From the NCBI GenBank assembly GCA_050303415.1, contig JBNLBS010000004.1, forward strand, positions 124,001-188,000: DNA of 64,000 nucleotides, given 5' to 3'. The notes beneath the pieces are model-generated. The model was not told where the DNA came from, searched no databases, and saw nothing but the letters and a program-made list of their open reading frames with translations. Every line of letters starts with the position of its first letter. The stretch's first letter is position 1. Source of the DNA: JBNLBS01 sp050303415. GTDB lineage: Bacteria > Pseudomonadota > Gammaproteobacteria > Methylococcales > Methylomonadaceae. Made by a program: the position numbers and the translations under genes. This document shows positions 1-9,001 of the stretch, piece by piece.

Positions 1-291
1 AGCGCTCCGCATTTAACGCATTTAAAAGAAAACAGCTGCGGCTGCGCCGGCTGCTACAGCGCCCATGCCGCCATCGAACTTTATACTGAAGTATTTGACA
101 ATGCCAATGCTCTGGATAAATTGGAAGCTTTTGCCAGTTTTTATGGCCCGGATTTTTACCGGCTCCCCAGAAATACTGATACCATTACCCTGCAAAAACA
201 AAGTTGGCTGGTTCCGAATCATTATGGCAACCAGAATATCCAGATTACCCCGCTTAAAGCCGGTGAAAACATAAACTGGAAATTGGCTTAA
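1..291 (+). CDS. pyrC: Dihydroorotase, C-terminal part (cut by window edge)
   Basis: Only the last 96 codons are present; the frame is open from base 1 to the TAA at 289-291. The fragment begins with SAPH and continues with a CGCAGC-type cysteine-rich segment, then a [12 protein letters not shown] stretch and a GENINW ending. This is the order seen at the C-terminus of E. coli PyrC (SAPHxxxxKExxCGCAGC, later GxxFYGLP, ending GExVxW). The enzyme is cytosolic and cyclises N-carbamoyl-aspartate to dihydroorotate in pyrimidine synthesis. The zinc-binding N-terminal histidines lie outside the window. A bidirectional hairpin follows directly. The assignment is secure for a fragment. Confidence 0.9.
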   Translation, partial: SAPHLTHLKENSCGCAGCYSAHAAIELYTEVFDNANALDKLEAFASFYGPDFYRLPRNTDTITLQKQSWLVPNHYGNQNIQITPLKAGENINWKLA

Positions 292-295
292 AAAT

Positions 296-336
296 AAAAA
301 GCGGACAGTTCAACGAATCTGTCCGCTTTATTTTTT
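296..336. terminator. Bidirectional terminator between pyrC and mlaA
   Basis: Inverted repeat with arms GCGGACAG (301-308) and CTGTCCGC (319-326), extended by flanking A and T runs (AAAAA before, TTTATTTTTT after). The two genes converge here, so it can serve both strands. Confidence 0.85.
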
Positions 337-351
337 GCCTGAACGATTAGC

Positions 352-1227
352 TTAATACGGACTCAAAGGTCCGGCAGGTACTGCTTGTACAGATTCCGGC
401 TCAGTTTTCTTTGGCTCTTCCTCTGCCTTAACGTCATCGCCCGCAGCTTCTAAAGTTAAACCACCTTCTACGCTTTCATCTTCGTCCGTAGTTAAAGACA
501 AACTAAATTCGATGTCTTCCTCATCTTCAGGTACATTACCGTCCAACGTTAAATACTCACGCTGTTGCAAATAAGCATCTCTAAAAAATTGATAGCGATC
601 GATTGCCGCCTCATCAGCAATTTTTTCCGTGCTCAGGTTATCGGCACGCTGGTCAGTTGCATTAACCGCGAACAATGCCATCGGGATAACAGAACCACCC
701 ACATAAGTGATTGGATTCATGCCCGCATCACCGATCAAACCTCCAATCCCTCTTGGCGTACTGGGTCCAAAAAAAGGTAATACAACATAAGGACCGGTCG
801 GTACACCCCAAACACCCAGCGTCTGGTCAAAATCCTCTTTATGCTTGGGCAAATCGATCATGGATGCAACATCAAACAAGCCTCCCACCCCGGCAACCGT
901 ATTAACCAGAAAACGAGCACCATCCATACCGCCCTGGTTAATTTTAAACTGTAAAATATCATTAATAGTAACCCCGATATCGTCCAGGTTACTGAAGAAA
1001 TTAGTAATACCCCGGTCTACAAAAGATGGCGTAACCATTTGGTAACCTTTCGCAACCGGCTTCATAGCATAATCGTCAAGACCATCATTAAATGCCTGCA
1101 CATTACGATTCCAGTTTTCCCAAGGATCGCGAGGATCTTCGGTAACTACTGTCTCAGTGGTGGCACAACCAGTCAAGGTTACCAACATAACGACAGTCAA
1201 AAGACTTAAGAATTTTTTAGTTTGCAT
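352..1227 (-). CDS. mlaA: MlaA (VacJ) outer-membrane phospholipid-transport lipoprotein
   Basis: A 291-residue protein with a lipoprotein signal ending in LTGC (Cys21), followed by the family core DPWENWNRNVQAFND and the run FLVNTVAGVGGLFDVA that is diagnostic of MlaA/VacJ. In the family it is anchored in the outer membrane with porins and removes mislocalised phospholipids from the outer leaflet, passing them to MlaC. Residues from about 230 to the end are a Glu/Asp-rich tail not needed for the fold and longer than in E. coli MlaA (about 250 residues). It is a single gene here; the mlaBCDEF genes are not in the window. Confidence 0.92.
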   Translation of the reverse strand: MQTKKFLSLLTVVMLVTLTGCATTETVVTEDPRDPWENWNRNVQAFNDGLDDYAMKPVAKGYQMVTPSFVDRGITNFFSNLDDIGVTINDILQFKINQGGMDGARFLVNTVAGVGGLFDVASMIDLPKHKEDFDQTLGVWGVPTGPYVVLPFFGPSTPRGIGGLIGDAGMNPITYVGGSVIPMALFAVNATDQRADNLSTEKIADEAAIDRYQFFRDAYLQQREYLTLDGNVPEDEEDIEFSLSLTTDEDESVEGGLTLEAAGDDVKAEEEPKKTEPESVQAVPAGPLSPY

Positions 1228-1349
1228 TTTCCCTCTTTCTCCCTATTGTTTTTTTATTCTGGGGTAATTTCGCGTAACATACCACAATCTTGCTCTTGCA
1301 TCGAGCAGTGACACCTTAAAAAACACAATCATAGATCAACCAATACATA

Positions 1350-1979
1350 ATGGAAACAACTCATATTCCTTTAGGCAAACGATTTCGCGGTTATTTACCC
1401 GTTATAATCGATATCGAAACCGCTGGCTTTAATCCCAAAAAAAATGCAATGCTCGAAATCGCAGCTGTTATCGTTGAACTTAATGCTAATCGTGAATTAC
1501 AAATAACCGAACGTTATGCCGCCCACGTTATTCCGTTTAAAAATTCGGAGCTGGATGCATCCGCATTAAAATTTAATGGTATAGACCCTTATCATCCCTT
1601 TCGGATGGCTGTTGAGGAAAAAGAAGCCCTTAACAAAATCTTCCACCCGATCAGAAAAGCCATGAAACGAAACGATTGCACCCGTGCAATCCTGGTTGGT
1701 CATAACCCGGCTTTCGATATTGGTTTTTTAAATGCCGCCATTCAACGTACACAAATCAAAAGAAGCCCTTTTCACCCGTTCAGTACCTTTGATACTGCCA
1801 CACTTGGCGGTCTGGCCTATGAGCATACCGTACTAGCCAAAATAGCTCAGGCTGCAGGCCTTGATTGGCAAGAAGATAAAGCCCACTCGGCCCTGTATGA
1901 CGCCGAACAAACTGCTGAACTATTTTGCAAAATCGTGAACCGCTGGCAACAACTTAACGCCCAGGACGCTGATAATTAA
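1350..1979 (+). CDS. rnt: Ribonuclease T
   Basis: 209 residues, close to the E. coli length (215). DEDD exonuclease signatures are visible: Asp21-Ile-Glu23 in VIIDIETAGF (motif I), HNPAFDIGF (motif II) and HSALYDAEQTA near the C-terminus (motif III with catalytic His). The segment FNGIDPYHPFR and the PFHPFSTFDTATL run are specific to RNase T rather than to DnaQ. It trims the CCA end of tRNA and the 3' ends of 5S and other stable RNAs. It starts 122 bases from the divergent mlaA and converges with grxD over a perfect hairpin. Confidence 0.93.
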   Translation: METTHIPLGKRFRGYLPVIIDIETAGFNPKKNAMLEIAAVIVELNANRELQITERYAAHVIPFKNSELDASALKFNGIDPYHPFRMAVEEKEALNKIFHPIRKAMKRNDCTRAILVGHNPAFDIGFLNAAIQRTQIKRSPFHPFSTFDTATLGGLAYEHTVLAKIAQAAGLDWQEDKAHSALYDAEQTAELFCKIVNRWQQLNAQDADN

Positions 1980-2006
1980 GACAGTTAGCATATAACTGTC
2001 TTAATT
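1974..2006. terminator. Bidirectional terminator, rnt/grxD
   Basis: Perfect 13-base arms (1974-1986 and 1994-2006, AATTAAGACAGTT and its complement) around a 7-base loop, placed between two convergent genes. AT-rich ends supply the U tract on both strands. Confidence 0.8.
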
Positions 2007-2018
2007 CCTAATAATGGA

Positions 2019-2327
2019 TTAAGCAGCCGATACTATTTTTGTCAACTCACCACTTTGGTATAGATCCATAATAATGTCACAACCACCGATTAGTTCACCC
2101 TTAACATAAAGCTGGGGATAGGTTGGCCAGTTAGAGTAGGTTTTTAAAGCCTCTCTTAATTCTGGGTCTTCCAAAATATTGACGTAGGAAAATTCTGCAT
2201 TACATGTTTGCAATGCCTGAACAGCTTGAGCTGAAAAGCCACATTGAGGAAAATCTGGCGAACCTTTCATATACAACAATACTGAATTGTTTTCTAACTG
2301 CTCTTTAATTCTTTCAATAACATCCAT
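2019..2327 (-). CDS. grxD: Monothiol glutaredoxin, Grx4/GrxD type
   Basis: About 102 residues with the CGFS active site (Cys29), WPTYPQLYVKGELIGGCDI (glutathione-binding TVP-like and GG motifs) and the AQAVQAL helix. CGFS glutaredoxins bind a bridging [2Fe-2S] cluster with glutathione and BolA and take part in iron-sulfur delivery; they are weak reductases. The ATG at 2327 is chosen over the in-frame GTG at 2336 because it is the stronger start codon and a GAGTGA stretch lies just upstream. Single gene, leftward. Confidence 0.92.
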   Translation of the reverse strand: MDVIERIKEQLENNSVLLYMKGSPDFPQCGFSAQAVQALQTCNAEFSYVNILEDPELREALKTYSNWPTYPQLYVKGELIGGCDIIMDLYQSGELTKIVSAA

Positions 2328-2438
2328 AATAATCACTCACAAATAAAACCGAGCAATTTTATCAGGATTATAGACTAATACAAAACACTGTTTTACAAAA
2401 CAAAAGCAATCAAGATCAATTCCGACAGAAAAAAATCT

Positions 2439-3326
2439 TTACAACAAGATTTCCACGCCTTCTTGGGCCATAGAAATTTCTATTCTTAAATCCGAATATT
2501 TTTGTTTCAATTCAGAAAAGATACTATCCAATTGATCATCAGTCCGGGTTGGCTCATGGTGAGTAAAAAAAAGTTTCTTCACATTTGCCGACAAGGCCAT
2601 TTCTATGGCCGAATCATAAGTACCGTGCCCCCAGCCTTTTTTTGTCGCATATTCTTTTGCGGTATAAGAGGTATCAACAATCAGAACATCCACACCGTCA
2701 ATCGCGGCAGCAATCTCCATATTTTTTGCATCGATCATTGCCTGATAATCATCAAACTCGTCATCATCCGGTTCATATATATTAAGTACCGGTTCGTAAT
2801 CACCGGTAAAAAAGACTGATTGATTATTGCTATCAATACGGTAGCCATAGTTAAGCACCGGATGATTCAACACAACCGGGGTTATTGTCGCATCACCTAT
2901 AACAACCTGCTCAGCAGGTCTGATCGTATTGTATTCAATATTGGCATTCAGTTCAGCCTCTCGAATCGGAAAATAACTGTACTGCAACTGCACCCCTAGC
3001 GCACGCTCTATACCTTCGTTGGTCACAGGATCCAAACCGCCATACAAATGTAACTGATTACCCGGAATAAAAATAGGTGCAAAAAAAGGCAGCCCCTGAA
3101 TATGATCCCAGTGTGTATGGGTAATAAAAATATGTGCTGTAATGGGCAATTGCTTTAGCAATTCCCGCCCCAGCATATGAATCCCGGTACCTGCATCCAA
3201 AACGATCAACTCACCCTTATTGGTTCTGATTTCAATACAGGTGGTATTGCCACCATATTTCAATGTAGTCGAACCGGGTGTAGCTATCGATCCCCTTACT
3301 CCCCAGAATTTTAATTTCAAATGCAC
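2439..3326 (-). CDS. Metallo-beta-lactamase-fold hydrolase
   Basis: 295 residues opening with LKFWGVRGSIATPG and carrying the dinuclear-zinc motif HTHWDH (His70, His72, Asp74, His75), a later VLNHP histidine, FTGD and a THHEP segment. This resembles the RNase Z/phosphodiesterase-like branch that includes putative cyclic-nucleotide phosphodiesterases. The substrate cannot be read from the sequence. Translation appears to begin at a GTG (3326) only two bases after the stop of the HDOD gene, so the pair is almost certainly co-transcribed and co-translated. A link to nucleotide second-messenger signalling is inference from the partner. Confidence 0.8.
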   Translation of the reverse strand: MHLKLKFWGVRGSIATPGSTTLKYGGNTTCIEIRTNKGELIVLDAGTGIHMLGRELLKQLPITAHIFITHTHWDHIQGLPFFAPIFIPGNQLHLYGGLDPVTNEGIERALGVQLQYSYFPIREAELNANIEYNTIRPAEQVVIGDATITPVVLNHPVLNYGYRIDSNNQSVFFTGDYEPVLNIYEPDDDEFDDYQAMIDAKNMEIAAAIDGVDVLIVDTSYTAKEYATKKGWGHGTYDSAIEMALSANVKKLFFTHHEPTRTDDQLDSIFSELKQKYSDLRIEISMAQEGVEILL

Positions 3327-3328
3327 AC

Positions 3329-4174
3329 CTATAAGTTTATTAATGTAGCGGCTTCCGATTTAATTAAGGACAAATCGCCCAGATCTTCAATAAGTTGATT
3401 CATATCTCCCTGCAAAGCAACAATCATATGTTCGGGCAAAGGCTCAATAACAGGATTTCCCGCATCACCAAATTCCAAGTGTTTACTGATCTGATTGGCC
3501 GCAAAAACACAATTATGCATCACACCCTGACCTTGAATGTCGTGATGATTATGAATCACATCGATCAAGGCAGCATCCAGCTCCCATTTTTCGGCAAGTA
3601 ATTGCCCCACTTTAGCATGATTTATCCCAATAATTTTTGTTTCAACACGATGGAGAGATACATTAAACTCAGCAGTTTTATCCAGTGCGAATTTAAAATC
3701 CACCGGCACAAATTCGGCAAACAGTATTTTGCCAAAATCGTGCAATAAACCGGCAACAAAAAAATCACTGCTGTGAGTCTTGGCAATACCGATTCGTTCA
3801 GCTAGTTTTTTACAGATTTCAGCAGTTGTAAGCGAATGCAACAAGAAATTTTGCGTGTTAAAGTCCGCTTTATTGACCGGATTTAATACGCCCATAGCCG
3901 CAACACTCAAGGCTAGGTTTTTAATGGTATTCAAGCCAATCTGAACAACTGCGCGTCGAACCGAGGTGATTTTTTGCGGCAAACCGTAATAGGCTGAATT
4001 AACAACCTTTAAAATCTTCACCGTCATAATCGGATCACTTTCAATAACCCGAACAATTTCCTTTGCCGAAGCATTAACATCCGAGGTTAACTGCACAATA
4101 CTCTGCACACTTTTAGGAAAAGCGGGCATCTTATCGACAAACCTTATAAATTCTTGTTCACTGATTTTTGACAT
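3329..4174 (-). CDS. HDOD-domain signalling protein
   Basis: About 281 residues. The segment FPKSVQSIVQLTSDVNASAKEIVRVIESDP, followed by VKILKVVNSAYYGLP and the AGLLHDFGKI run, is typical of HDOD domains, relatives of HD phosphohydrolases that usually act as signalling scaffolds. Only part of the metal-binding HD motif is conserved (LLHDFGK), so catalysis is doubtful. The ATG at 4174 is preferred, with a GTG nine bases upstream as the alternative. It is the first gene of a two-gene unit with the metallo-hydrolase. Confidence 0.82.
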   Translation of the reverse strand: MSKISEQEFIRFVDKMPAFPKSVQSIVQLTSDVNASAKEIVRVIESDPIMTVKILKVVNSAYYGLPQKITSVRRAVVQIGLNTIKNLALSVAAMGVLNPVNKADFNTQNFLLHSLTTAEICKKLAERIGIAKTHSSDFFVAGLLHDFGKILFAEFVPVDFKFALDKTAEFNVSLHRVETKIIGINHAKVGQLLAEKWELDAALIDVIHNHHDIQGQGVMHNCVFAANQISKHLEFGDAGNPVIEPLPEHMIVALQGDMNQLIEDLGDLSLIKSEAATLINL

Positions 4175-4264
4175 CTCATCCACAAAATCAAAATACTGAC
4201 TGCTAGATATACCTTAGAAATTAATAAACACCAAAACAGTTTGACAAAAAAAATCACTCCAACT

Positions 4265-4290
4265 CTTGAAATATTTTTTTTCCCCCTTAT
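4265..4290 (+). promoter_or_regulatory. Sigma-32 (heat-shock) promoter of the small heat-shock gene
   Basis: CTTGAAA at 4265-4271 and CCCCTTAT at 4283-4290, separated by 11 bases, match the RpoH promoter pattern (CTTGAAA, 11-16 bases, CCCCATNT) except for one base in the -10 box. It sits about 85 bases upstream of the ATG of an Hsp20 gene, a classical RpoH target. Confidence 0.75.
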
Positions 4291-4297
4291 CTTCAAA

Positions 4298-4378
4298 CTG
4301 AAGCGACTGTGTCTGATTAAGAGCAGTCATATTTAAATTGACTAATATTTCGTATTGCTTTTAGGAGAATATGTTATG
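4298..4378 (+). promoter_or_regulatory. Possible ROSE-like RNA thermometer in the hsp20 leader
   Basis: The leader can fold into successive hairpins (GACTG with CAGTC around 4303-4328) and a last one that hides the ribosome site: ATATT (4345-4349) pairs with AATAT (4368-4372), and UUGCU (4355-4359) faces AGGA (4363-4366) across a UUU loop. A U-(U/C)-GCU stretch opposite the Shine-Dalgarno is the hallmark of ROSE thermometers of rhizobial and enterobacterial small heat-shock genes. Folding was done by eye only. Confidence 0.5.
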
Positions 4379-4825
4379 AAAATTGATTTAACCCCCTTAT
4401 ACCGTAATAGTATCGGTTTTGACAATTTAGTTTCCATGCTGGATGCCACATCGGGTTCAGATTCATCATCCTCAGGTTACCCGCCTTATAATATAGAAGT
4501 CACCGGCGAAAATCTGTATGCAATCAGTCTTGCTGTTGCCGGTTTCAAGCGTGAAGAGTTTGATATTCAAGTGGAAAAAGGCGTGTTAACCATTACCGGT
4601 CAAAAAACCGGAGACGATTCCAAGCGAGAATTCCTTTATCAGGGTATTGCGGCACGAAGTTTTGAACGAAAATTCAATCTTGCCGACCATATTGAGGTTA
4701 CCGGTGCTGCCTATCAGGATGGTTTATTGACGATTAGTCTGGAAAAACACATTCCGGAAGCAATGAAACCAAAACGAATTCAAATCAGCGATACAGATAA
4801 AGTACTGGACAACAAAGCTGAATAA
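4376..4825 (+). CDS. ibpA: Small heat-shock protein, Hsp20/IbpA family
   Basis: 149 residues. It starts MKIDLTPLYRNSIGFDNL, the IbpA/B N-terminus, then an alpha-crystallin domain: PPYNIEVTGENLYAISLAVAGF, VEKGVLTITGQK, FERKFNLADHIEV and the closing GLLTISLEK. The C-terminal extension carries RIQIS, close to the I-x-I tail motif used for oligomer contacts. ATP-independent holdase in the cytosol. The start at 4376 is fixed by GGAG (4364-4367); the upstream in-frame ATT-region start has no ribosome site. Expression is probably heat-controlled twice, by the RpoH promoter and the leader RNA. Confidence 0.92.
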   Translation: MKIDLTPLYRNSIGFDNLVSMLDATSGSDSSSSGYPPYNIEVTGENLYAISLAVAGFKREEFDIQVEKGVLTITGQKTGDDSKREFLYQGIAARSFERKFNLADHIEVTGAAYQDGLLTISLEKHIPEAMKPKRIQISDTDKVLDNKAE

Positions 4826-4852
4826 GCCTCTCCTAACGTTATCCAGCATGTC

Positions 4853-4880
4853 AATGGCAGCGGTGAAAACCACTGCCATT
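4853..4880. terminator. Terminator hairpin between hsp20 and ppdK
   Basis: Arms AATGGCAG (4853-4860) and CTGCCATT (4873-4880) with an inner GGT/ACC pairing. It lies between convergent genes. No long U tract follows, so termination strength is uncertain. Confidence 0.55.
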
Positions 4881-4893
4881 GTCTGGACAACAC

Positions 4894-7677
4894 CTAACTA
4901 CGTTCGGCCAGCAGTTTTGCATGTGCCGCCGCCAAACGCGCCACCGGTACGCGCGGCGCGGAACAGGACACATAGTTAAGCCCGGCCTCGTGACAAAAAC
5001 GTATGGAAGCCGGATGGCCGCCGTGTTCGCCGCATATACCTACGCTTAGATCCGGGCGTTTTTCCCGACCCCACTGTATCGCCAGTTTCATTAACTTACC
5101 GACACCTTTTTCATCTAGCACTTCAAACGGATTATCCCGCAATATGCCTGTTTCATTATATAAAGGCAGGAATTTGTTTTCCGCATCTTCCCGTGAAAAA
5201 GAAAACGTTGCCTGCGTCAGGTCATTGGTACCGAAAGAAAAGAATTCGGCTTCATCGACCAACGAATCGGCTCGCATACAGGCACGAACCACTTCTATCA
5301 TAGTGCCGAATCTAAAATTTAATTGATGTCTGCATTGTTGCTCAATATCAATTCGAATTTCATCAACCGATTTCTTAACGATAGCCAGCTCGGCTGCAGT
5401 ACATACTTGCGGCACCATAATTTGCGGATGCACTTCAATGCCTTTTTTGGCACAATCAGCCGTTGCTTCCAACACTGCCCTGACCTGCATGGCATAGATT
5501 TCAGGGAAGGTAATCCCCAAACGTACTCCTCTATGCCCTAACATCGGGTTGGTTTCGTACAATGATCTGACTTTTTTCAACATTGCCTGCTTTTTATCGA
5601 TGGCCAATTCTATCAGGCGGGTATCCGCTTGTTTGGAAAGACCATTCTCCGCACTCAATGCAGAATTAACACCTATATTGAGCAAAGGCAAGGCATTACT
5701 CAATACGTCCATACCCTTTGCTGTTTCCAGCAAACGGTGCAGATTATCCAGCTCATCCATTAATTGCTGTTCTGACGGTAAAAACTCATGAATGGGCGGA
5801 TCGAGCAGCCGGATGGTTACCGGATAAGGCGACATGGATTCAAATAAAGCCCTAAAATCCTTCCGTTGCATCGGTAACAATCTGTCCAATGCATCCTGCC
5901 TTTGCTCCTCAGTTTCGGCAACAATCATTTCGATCACTACCGGCAAACGATCAACTGCATTAAACATGCGTTCGGTACGGCACAGGCCGATGCCTTTGGC
6001 ACCGTATTTAATCGCCCGTCCGGCATCGACCTCGGTATCGGCATTGGCCATGACTCTTAAATACGCCGACTCATCAGCCCAACTCAACAAGGTATTTAAT
6101 TCATCGGTAAATTCCGCTTCCACGGTGGCAATTTCACCCAGAAAAACCTTACCGCTAGTGCCGTCAATGGTGATGATATCACCTTCTTTAATAACACTAT
6201 CTCCCACATAGGCTTCTCTGCGCCTGACATCCACAGAAACCCCTTCTGCACCTGCTACACAGGGTTTACCCATGCCTCTGGCCACTACTGCTGCATGAGA
6301 GGTTTTTCCGCCACGACTGGTTAGGATGCCTTCTGAAGCAAAAAAACCATGAATATCTTCCGGCTTGGTCTCTTCCCGTAATAGAATGATTTTTTCACCG
6401 GATTGTTTGGCTATCTGCTCCGCCCTATCCGCATCAAATACCGCCTGACCACACGCTGCACCGGGTGAAGCCGGCAGGCCCTGAGCCAAAGCCGTTGCCT
6501 CGACACTCGGATCCAGCCTGGGATAGAGCATTTGCTCCAGCATTAACGGATCGATACGTAACAAGGCCTGCTCCTTGGTAATCAAACCTTCCTGCACCAT
6601 TTCTACCGAGCTGCGCACCATTGCCGCCGCATTCATTTTGCCGTTTCGGGTTTGCAGGCAATATAAGATGCCGCGCTCTATGGTAAATTCAAAATCCTGT
6701 ACTTCATGGTAATGTGCCTCCAGTTTGGTGCGCAATTCGGCTAATTGTCTGGCCATTTCCGGCATGTCATCAACCAGGCAATCTATCGCTTTCGGTGTGC
6801 GAATTCCCGCCACCACATCCTCACCTTGGGCATTGACCAGATATTCGCCATACAACCTGTTTTCACCTGTACCTGGATTGCGGGTAAATCCCACGCCGGT
6901 TGCCGAATCATCCCCGCGATTACCGAACACCATCGTGCAGATATTAACTGCAGTACCATTGGCCATATCCGGCGTTATTTTAAACTCCCGGCGATAATCC
7001 ACAGCACGCTTACCCATCCACGAGTTAAACACCGCCTTGATGGATATTTCCAGTTGCTGATAAGGATCATCAGGAAAAGGATTGCCGGTATAATCCTCCA
7101 CGACGGCTAAAAAACGTTCACTGATTTCCTGCAGATTCTCCGCCGATAAACCGATATCTTCCGTCACATGCGCCTGTTGCTTAACCGCATCAAACTGAGC
7201 ATCAAATAATTCATCCGGTACATTCAGGGCTACCTTGCCAAACAGTTGAATAAAACGACGATAAGCATCATAACCAAAACGAGCATCACCGGTCTGTTCT
7301 ATTTCACCTTGCAGGGTTTCGGCATTTAAACCCAGGTTTAGTATCGTATCCATCATACCCGGCATGGACATCGCCGAACCGCTACGGACAGAAATCAATA
7401 AAGGATTTTCACGATCGCCGAAACCTTTACCTGTTTGTCGTTCTACTGACTTTATCTGCTCGATAACCTGGTCCATTAAACCAGCTGTCAATTCCCCCTG
7501 TTCAAGATATTGCAAACAGGCTTCGGTACTAATCACAAATCCCGGCGGTACATTCAAACCGATTTGTGTCATCTCACACAAGTTGGCACCTTTACCGCCT
7601 AATAACTTTTTGTTTTTTCCATCGCCCTCTAAAAAAGAGAACACCTGTTGTGTCGGTTTTGTAATACCTGTATCCAT
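4894..7677 (-). CDS. ppdK: Pyruvate, phosphate dikinase
   Basis: 927 residues, a little over the usual 870-900. Order of domains: N-terminal ATP-grasp (LLGGKGANLCEM, SVRSGSAMSMPGMMDTILNLG), swivelling phosphohistidine domain (GGKTSHAAVVARGMGKPC, catalytic His near 461) and C-terminal PEP-binding TIM barrel (RTERMF, GHRGVRLG, GTNDLTQ, GICGEHGGHP with the acid/base Cys near 882). It interconverts pyruvate, ATP and phosphate with PEP, AMP and pyrophosphate. In type I methanotrophs it works with pyrophosphate-dependent phosphofructokinase in a reversible, energy-sparing glycolysis. It is transcribed leftward behind cbpM with a 65-base gap. Confidence 0.95.
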   Translation of the reverse strand: MDTGITKPTQQVFSFLEGDGKNKKLLGGKGANLCEMTQIGLNVPPGFVISTEACLQYLEQGELTAGLMDQVIEQIKSVERQTGKGFGDRENPLLISVRSGSAMSMPGMMDTILNLGLNAETLQGEIEQTGDARFGYDAYRRFIQLFGKVALNVPDELFDAQFDAVKQQAHVTEDIGLSAENLQEISERFLAVVEDYTGNPFPDDPYQQLEISIKAVFNSWMGKRAVDYRREFKITPDMANGTAVNICTMVFGNRGDDSATGVGFTRNPGTGENRLYGEYLVNAQGEDVVAGIRTPKAIDCLVDDMPEMARQLAELRTKLEAHYHEVQDFEFTIERGILYCLQTRNGKMNAAAMVRSSVEMVQEGLITKEQALLRIDPLMLEQMLYPRLDPSVEATALAQGLPASPGAACGQAVFDADRAEQIAKQSGEKIILLREETKPEDIHGFFASEGILTSRGGKTSHAAVVARGMGKPCVAGAEGVSVDVRRREAYVGDSVIKEGDIITIDGTSGKVFLGEIATVEAEFTDELNTLLSWADESAYLRVMANADTEVDAGRAIKYGAKGIGLCRTERMFNAVDRLPVVIEMIVAETEEQRQDALDRLLPMQRKDFRALFESMSPYPVTIRLLDPPIHEFLPSEQQLMDELDNLHRLLETAKGMDVLSNALPLLNIGVNSALSAENGLSKQADTRLIELAIDKKQAMLKKVRSLYETNPMLGHRGVRLGITFPEIYAMQVRAVLEATADCAKKGIEVHPQIMVPQVCTAAELAIVKKSVDEIRIDIEQQCRHQLNFRFGTMIEVVRACMRADSLVDEAEFFSFGTNDLTQATFSFSREDAENKFLPLYNETGILRDNPFEVLDEKGVGKLMKLAIQWGREKRPDLSVGICGEHGGHPASIRFCHEAGLNYVSCSAPRVPVARLAAAHAKLLAERS

Positions 7678-7742
7678 CGCTCTATCAATTACCTTTCAAA
7701 ATAAAATTTCTTATGCCGTTTAAAACAATTAATACCAAACCA

Positions 7743-8054
7743 TTATTTTTCCAATAATGCCAGTCGTTGTCGTAATTGTTCTATTTCATCTAATAAATCC
7801 ACCACCAGTGCAGAACCGGCAATATTAATGCCCAAATCCTGCTGCAGTCTACGTACCGTACGCGCGCGTTTTAAATTTTCGCCATTAAACCGCCATTCAC
7901 TTACTTCATTCCCGGCCGGATCCAATATTCCCTCTTCAACCAAGGTAATCACCCATTCCGCATGAACTGAACAAGACTGGCTAAGTTCAGCCAAAGTAAG
8001 TTCTATCTCTTCTTCCAGCACTACCCCTGTGTGTATATAGGTTTTTACGGTCAT
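7743..8054 (-). CDS. cbpM: Chaperone modulator CbpM
   Basis: 103 residues, MerR-like all-helical protein: [25 protein letters not shown] corresponds to the helix-turn-helix-like part and the C-terminus ([22 protein letters not shown]) is a coiled coil. CbpM binds the J-domain of CbpA and blocks its work with DnaK. The ATG at 8054 overlaps the cbpA stop as ATGA and is preceded by GGAGG, so translation is coupled; this is preferred over an ATG 12 bases upstream. Same pairing as in E. coli. Confidence 0.88.
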   Translation of the reverse strand: MTVKTYIHTGVVLEEEIELTLAELSQSCSVHAEWVITLVEEGILDPAGNEVSEWRFNGENLKRARTVRRLQQDLGINIAGSALVVDLLDEIEQLRQRLALLEK

Positions 8055-8983
8055 TTGTTCCTCCATCCCGCACGTGGATCAAATGCTAATTTTTGTTGCA
8101 TTTCCTGGTAAAAAGCTTTGGCCTTCTCGGTATTGGCCGGTGGTAAAACCAATTGCAGCACAACATAAAAGTCCCCCGCCGGATTGCCCGGTATACCCCG
8201 TCCTTTGAGTCGTAACTTTCCGTTTACTTTACTATTGGCAGGTATTTTTACATCCACCATCCCATCCGGTGTCGGAATTTTTACCGTTGCGCCTAAAGCC
8301 ATTTCCCAAGGGGCAACAGGCAAGTCCAGAAACACATTTTTATTCTCTACTCGATACAATCGGTGAGGATAAAATTCAATTTTCAGATACAAATCACCTT
8401 GTTTCCCCTGGCCAATACCTGGACTGCCCTGTCCCGCCAATCGAATATGCTGCCCCTGATGAATGCCTTTAGGTATATGTACGCTGAGAATACGCTCCTT
8501 GACAACCGGCTGGCCATGAGTGTCCAATACAGTATGGCTTAAATTAATATTACGTGTTGTGCCCTTATAACTGTCTTCCAGGTTAATCGATACTTTGGCA
8601 AAAGTATCCTGGCCCTGCATATCAAAACTTGATCGGGTAAAACGTCCACCAAATAACGACTCAAAAAAATCACTGAACTGGCTGGTATCGGCATGGGTAA
8701 AACCACCACCATGAAACTCAAAGCCTTTATTCCAGTCCGGCGGCGGCCTGAATGTTTGCCCGGCTTTCCAGTTCTGACCCAGTCGATCATAAGCCGCTCT
8801 TTTTTCGGCATCCTTCAGCACCTCATAAGCTTCATTGACTTCCTTAAAACGTGCTTCGGCATTCGGTTCCTTACTGACATCGGGATGATATTTTCGCGCC
8901 AGCTTTCGATATGCCCGTTTAATTTCATCTTTTCCGGCATTACGGCTGACGCCCATAATCTTGTAATAATCTTTATATTCCAA
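8051..8983 (-). CDS. cbpA: Curved-DNA-binding / DnaJ-like co-chaperone CbpA
   Basis: 310 residues. J-domain at residues 3-70 with HPD at 33-35, a G/F-like linker rich in Phe, Gly and His (about 75-115), then two C-terminal substrate-binding beta domains ending AGWRNK. No DnaJ zinc-finger cysteines are present, which separates it from DnaJ itself. It stimulates DnaK and can bind DNA. The start must be a TTG (8983) behind GGGGA, because the nearby ATG is out of frame. It lies only 18 bases after the upstream oxidoreductase gene, an unusual neighbour. Confidence 0.9.
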   Translation of the reverse strand: MEYKDYYKIMGVSRNAGKDEIKRAYRKLARKYHPDVSKEPNAEARFKEVNEAYEVLKDAEKRAAYDRLGQNWKAGQTFRPPPDWNKGFEFHGGGFTHADTSQFSDFFESLFGGRFTRSSFDMQGQDTFAKVSINLEDSYKGTTRNINLSHTVLDTHGQPVVKERILSVHIPKGIHQGQHIRLAGQGSPGIGQGKQGDLYLKIEFYPHRLYRVENKNVFLDLPVAPWEMALGATVKIPTPDGMVDVKIPANSKVNGKLRLKGRGIPGNPAGDFYVVLQLVLPPANTEKAKAFYQEMQQKLAFDPRAGWRNK

Positions 8984-9001
8984 ATGTCATCCCCACGGTA
9001 T

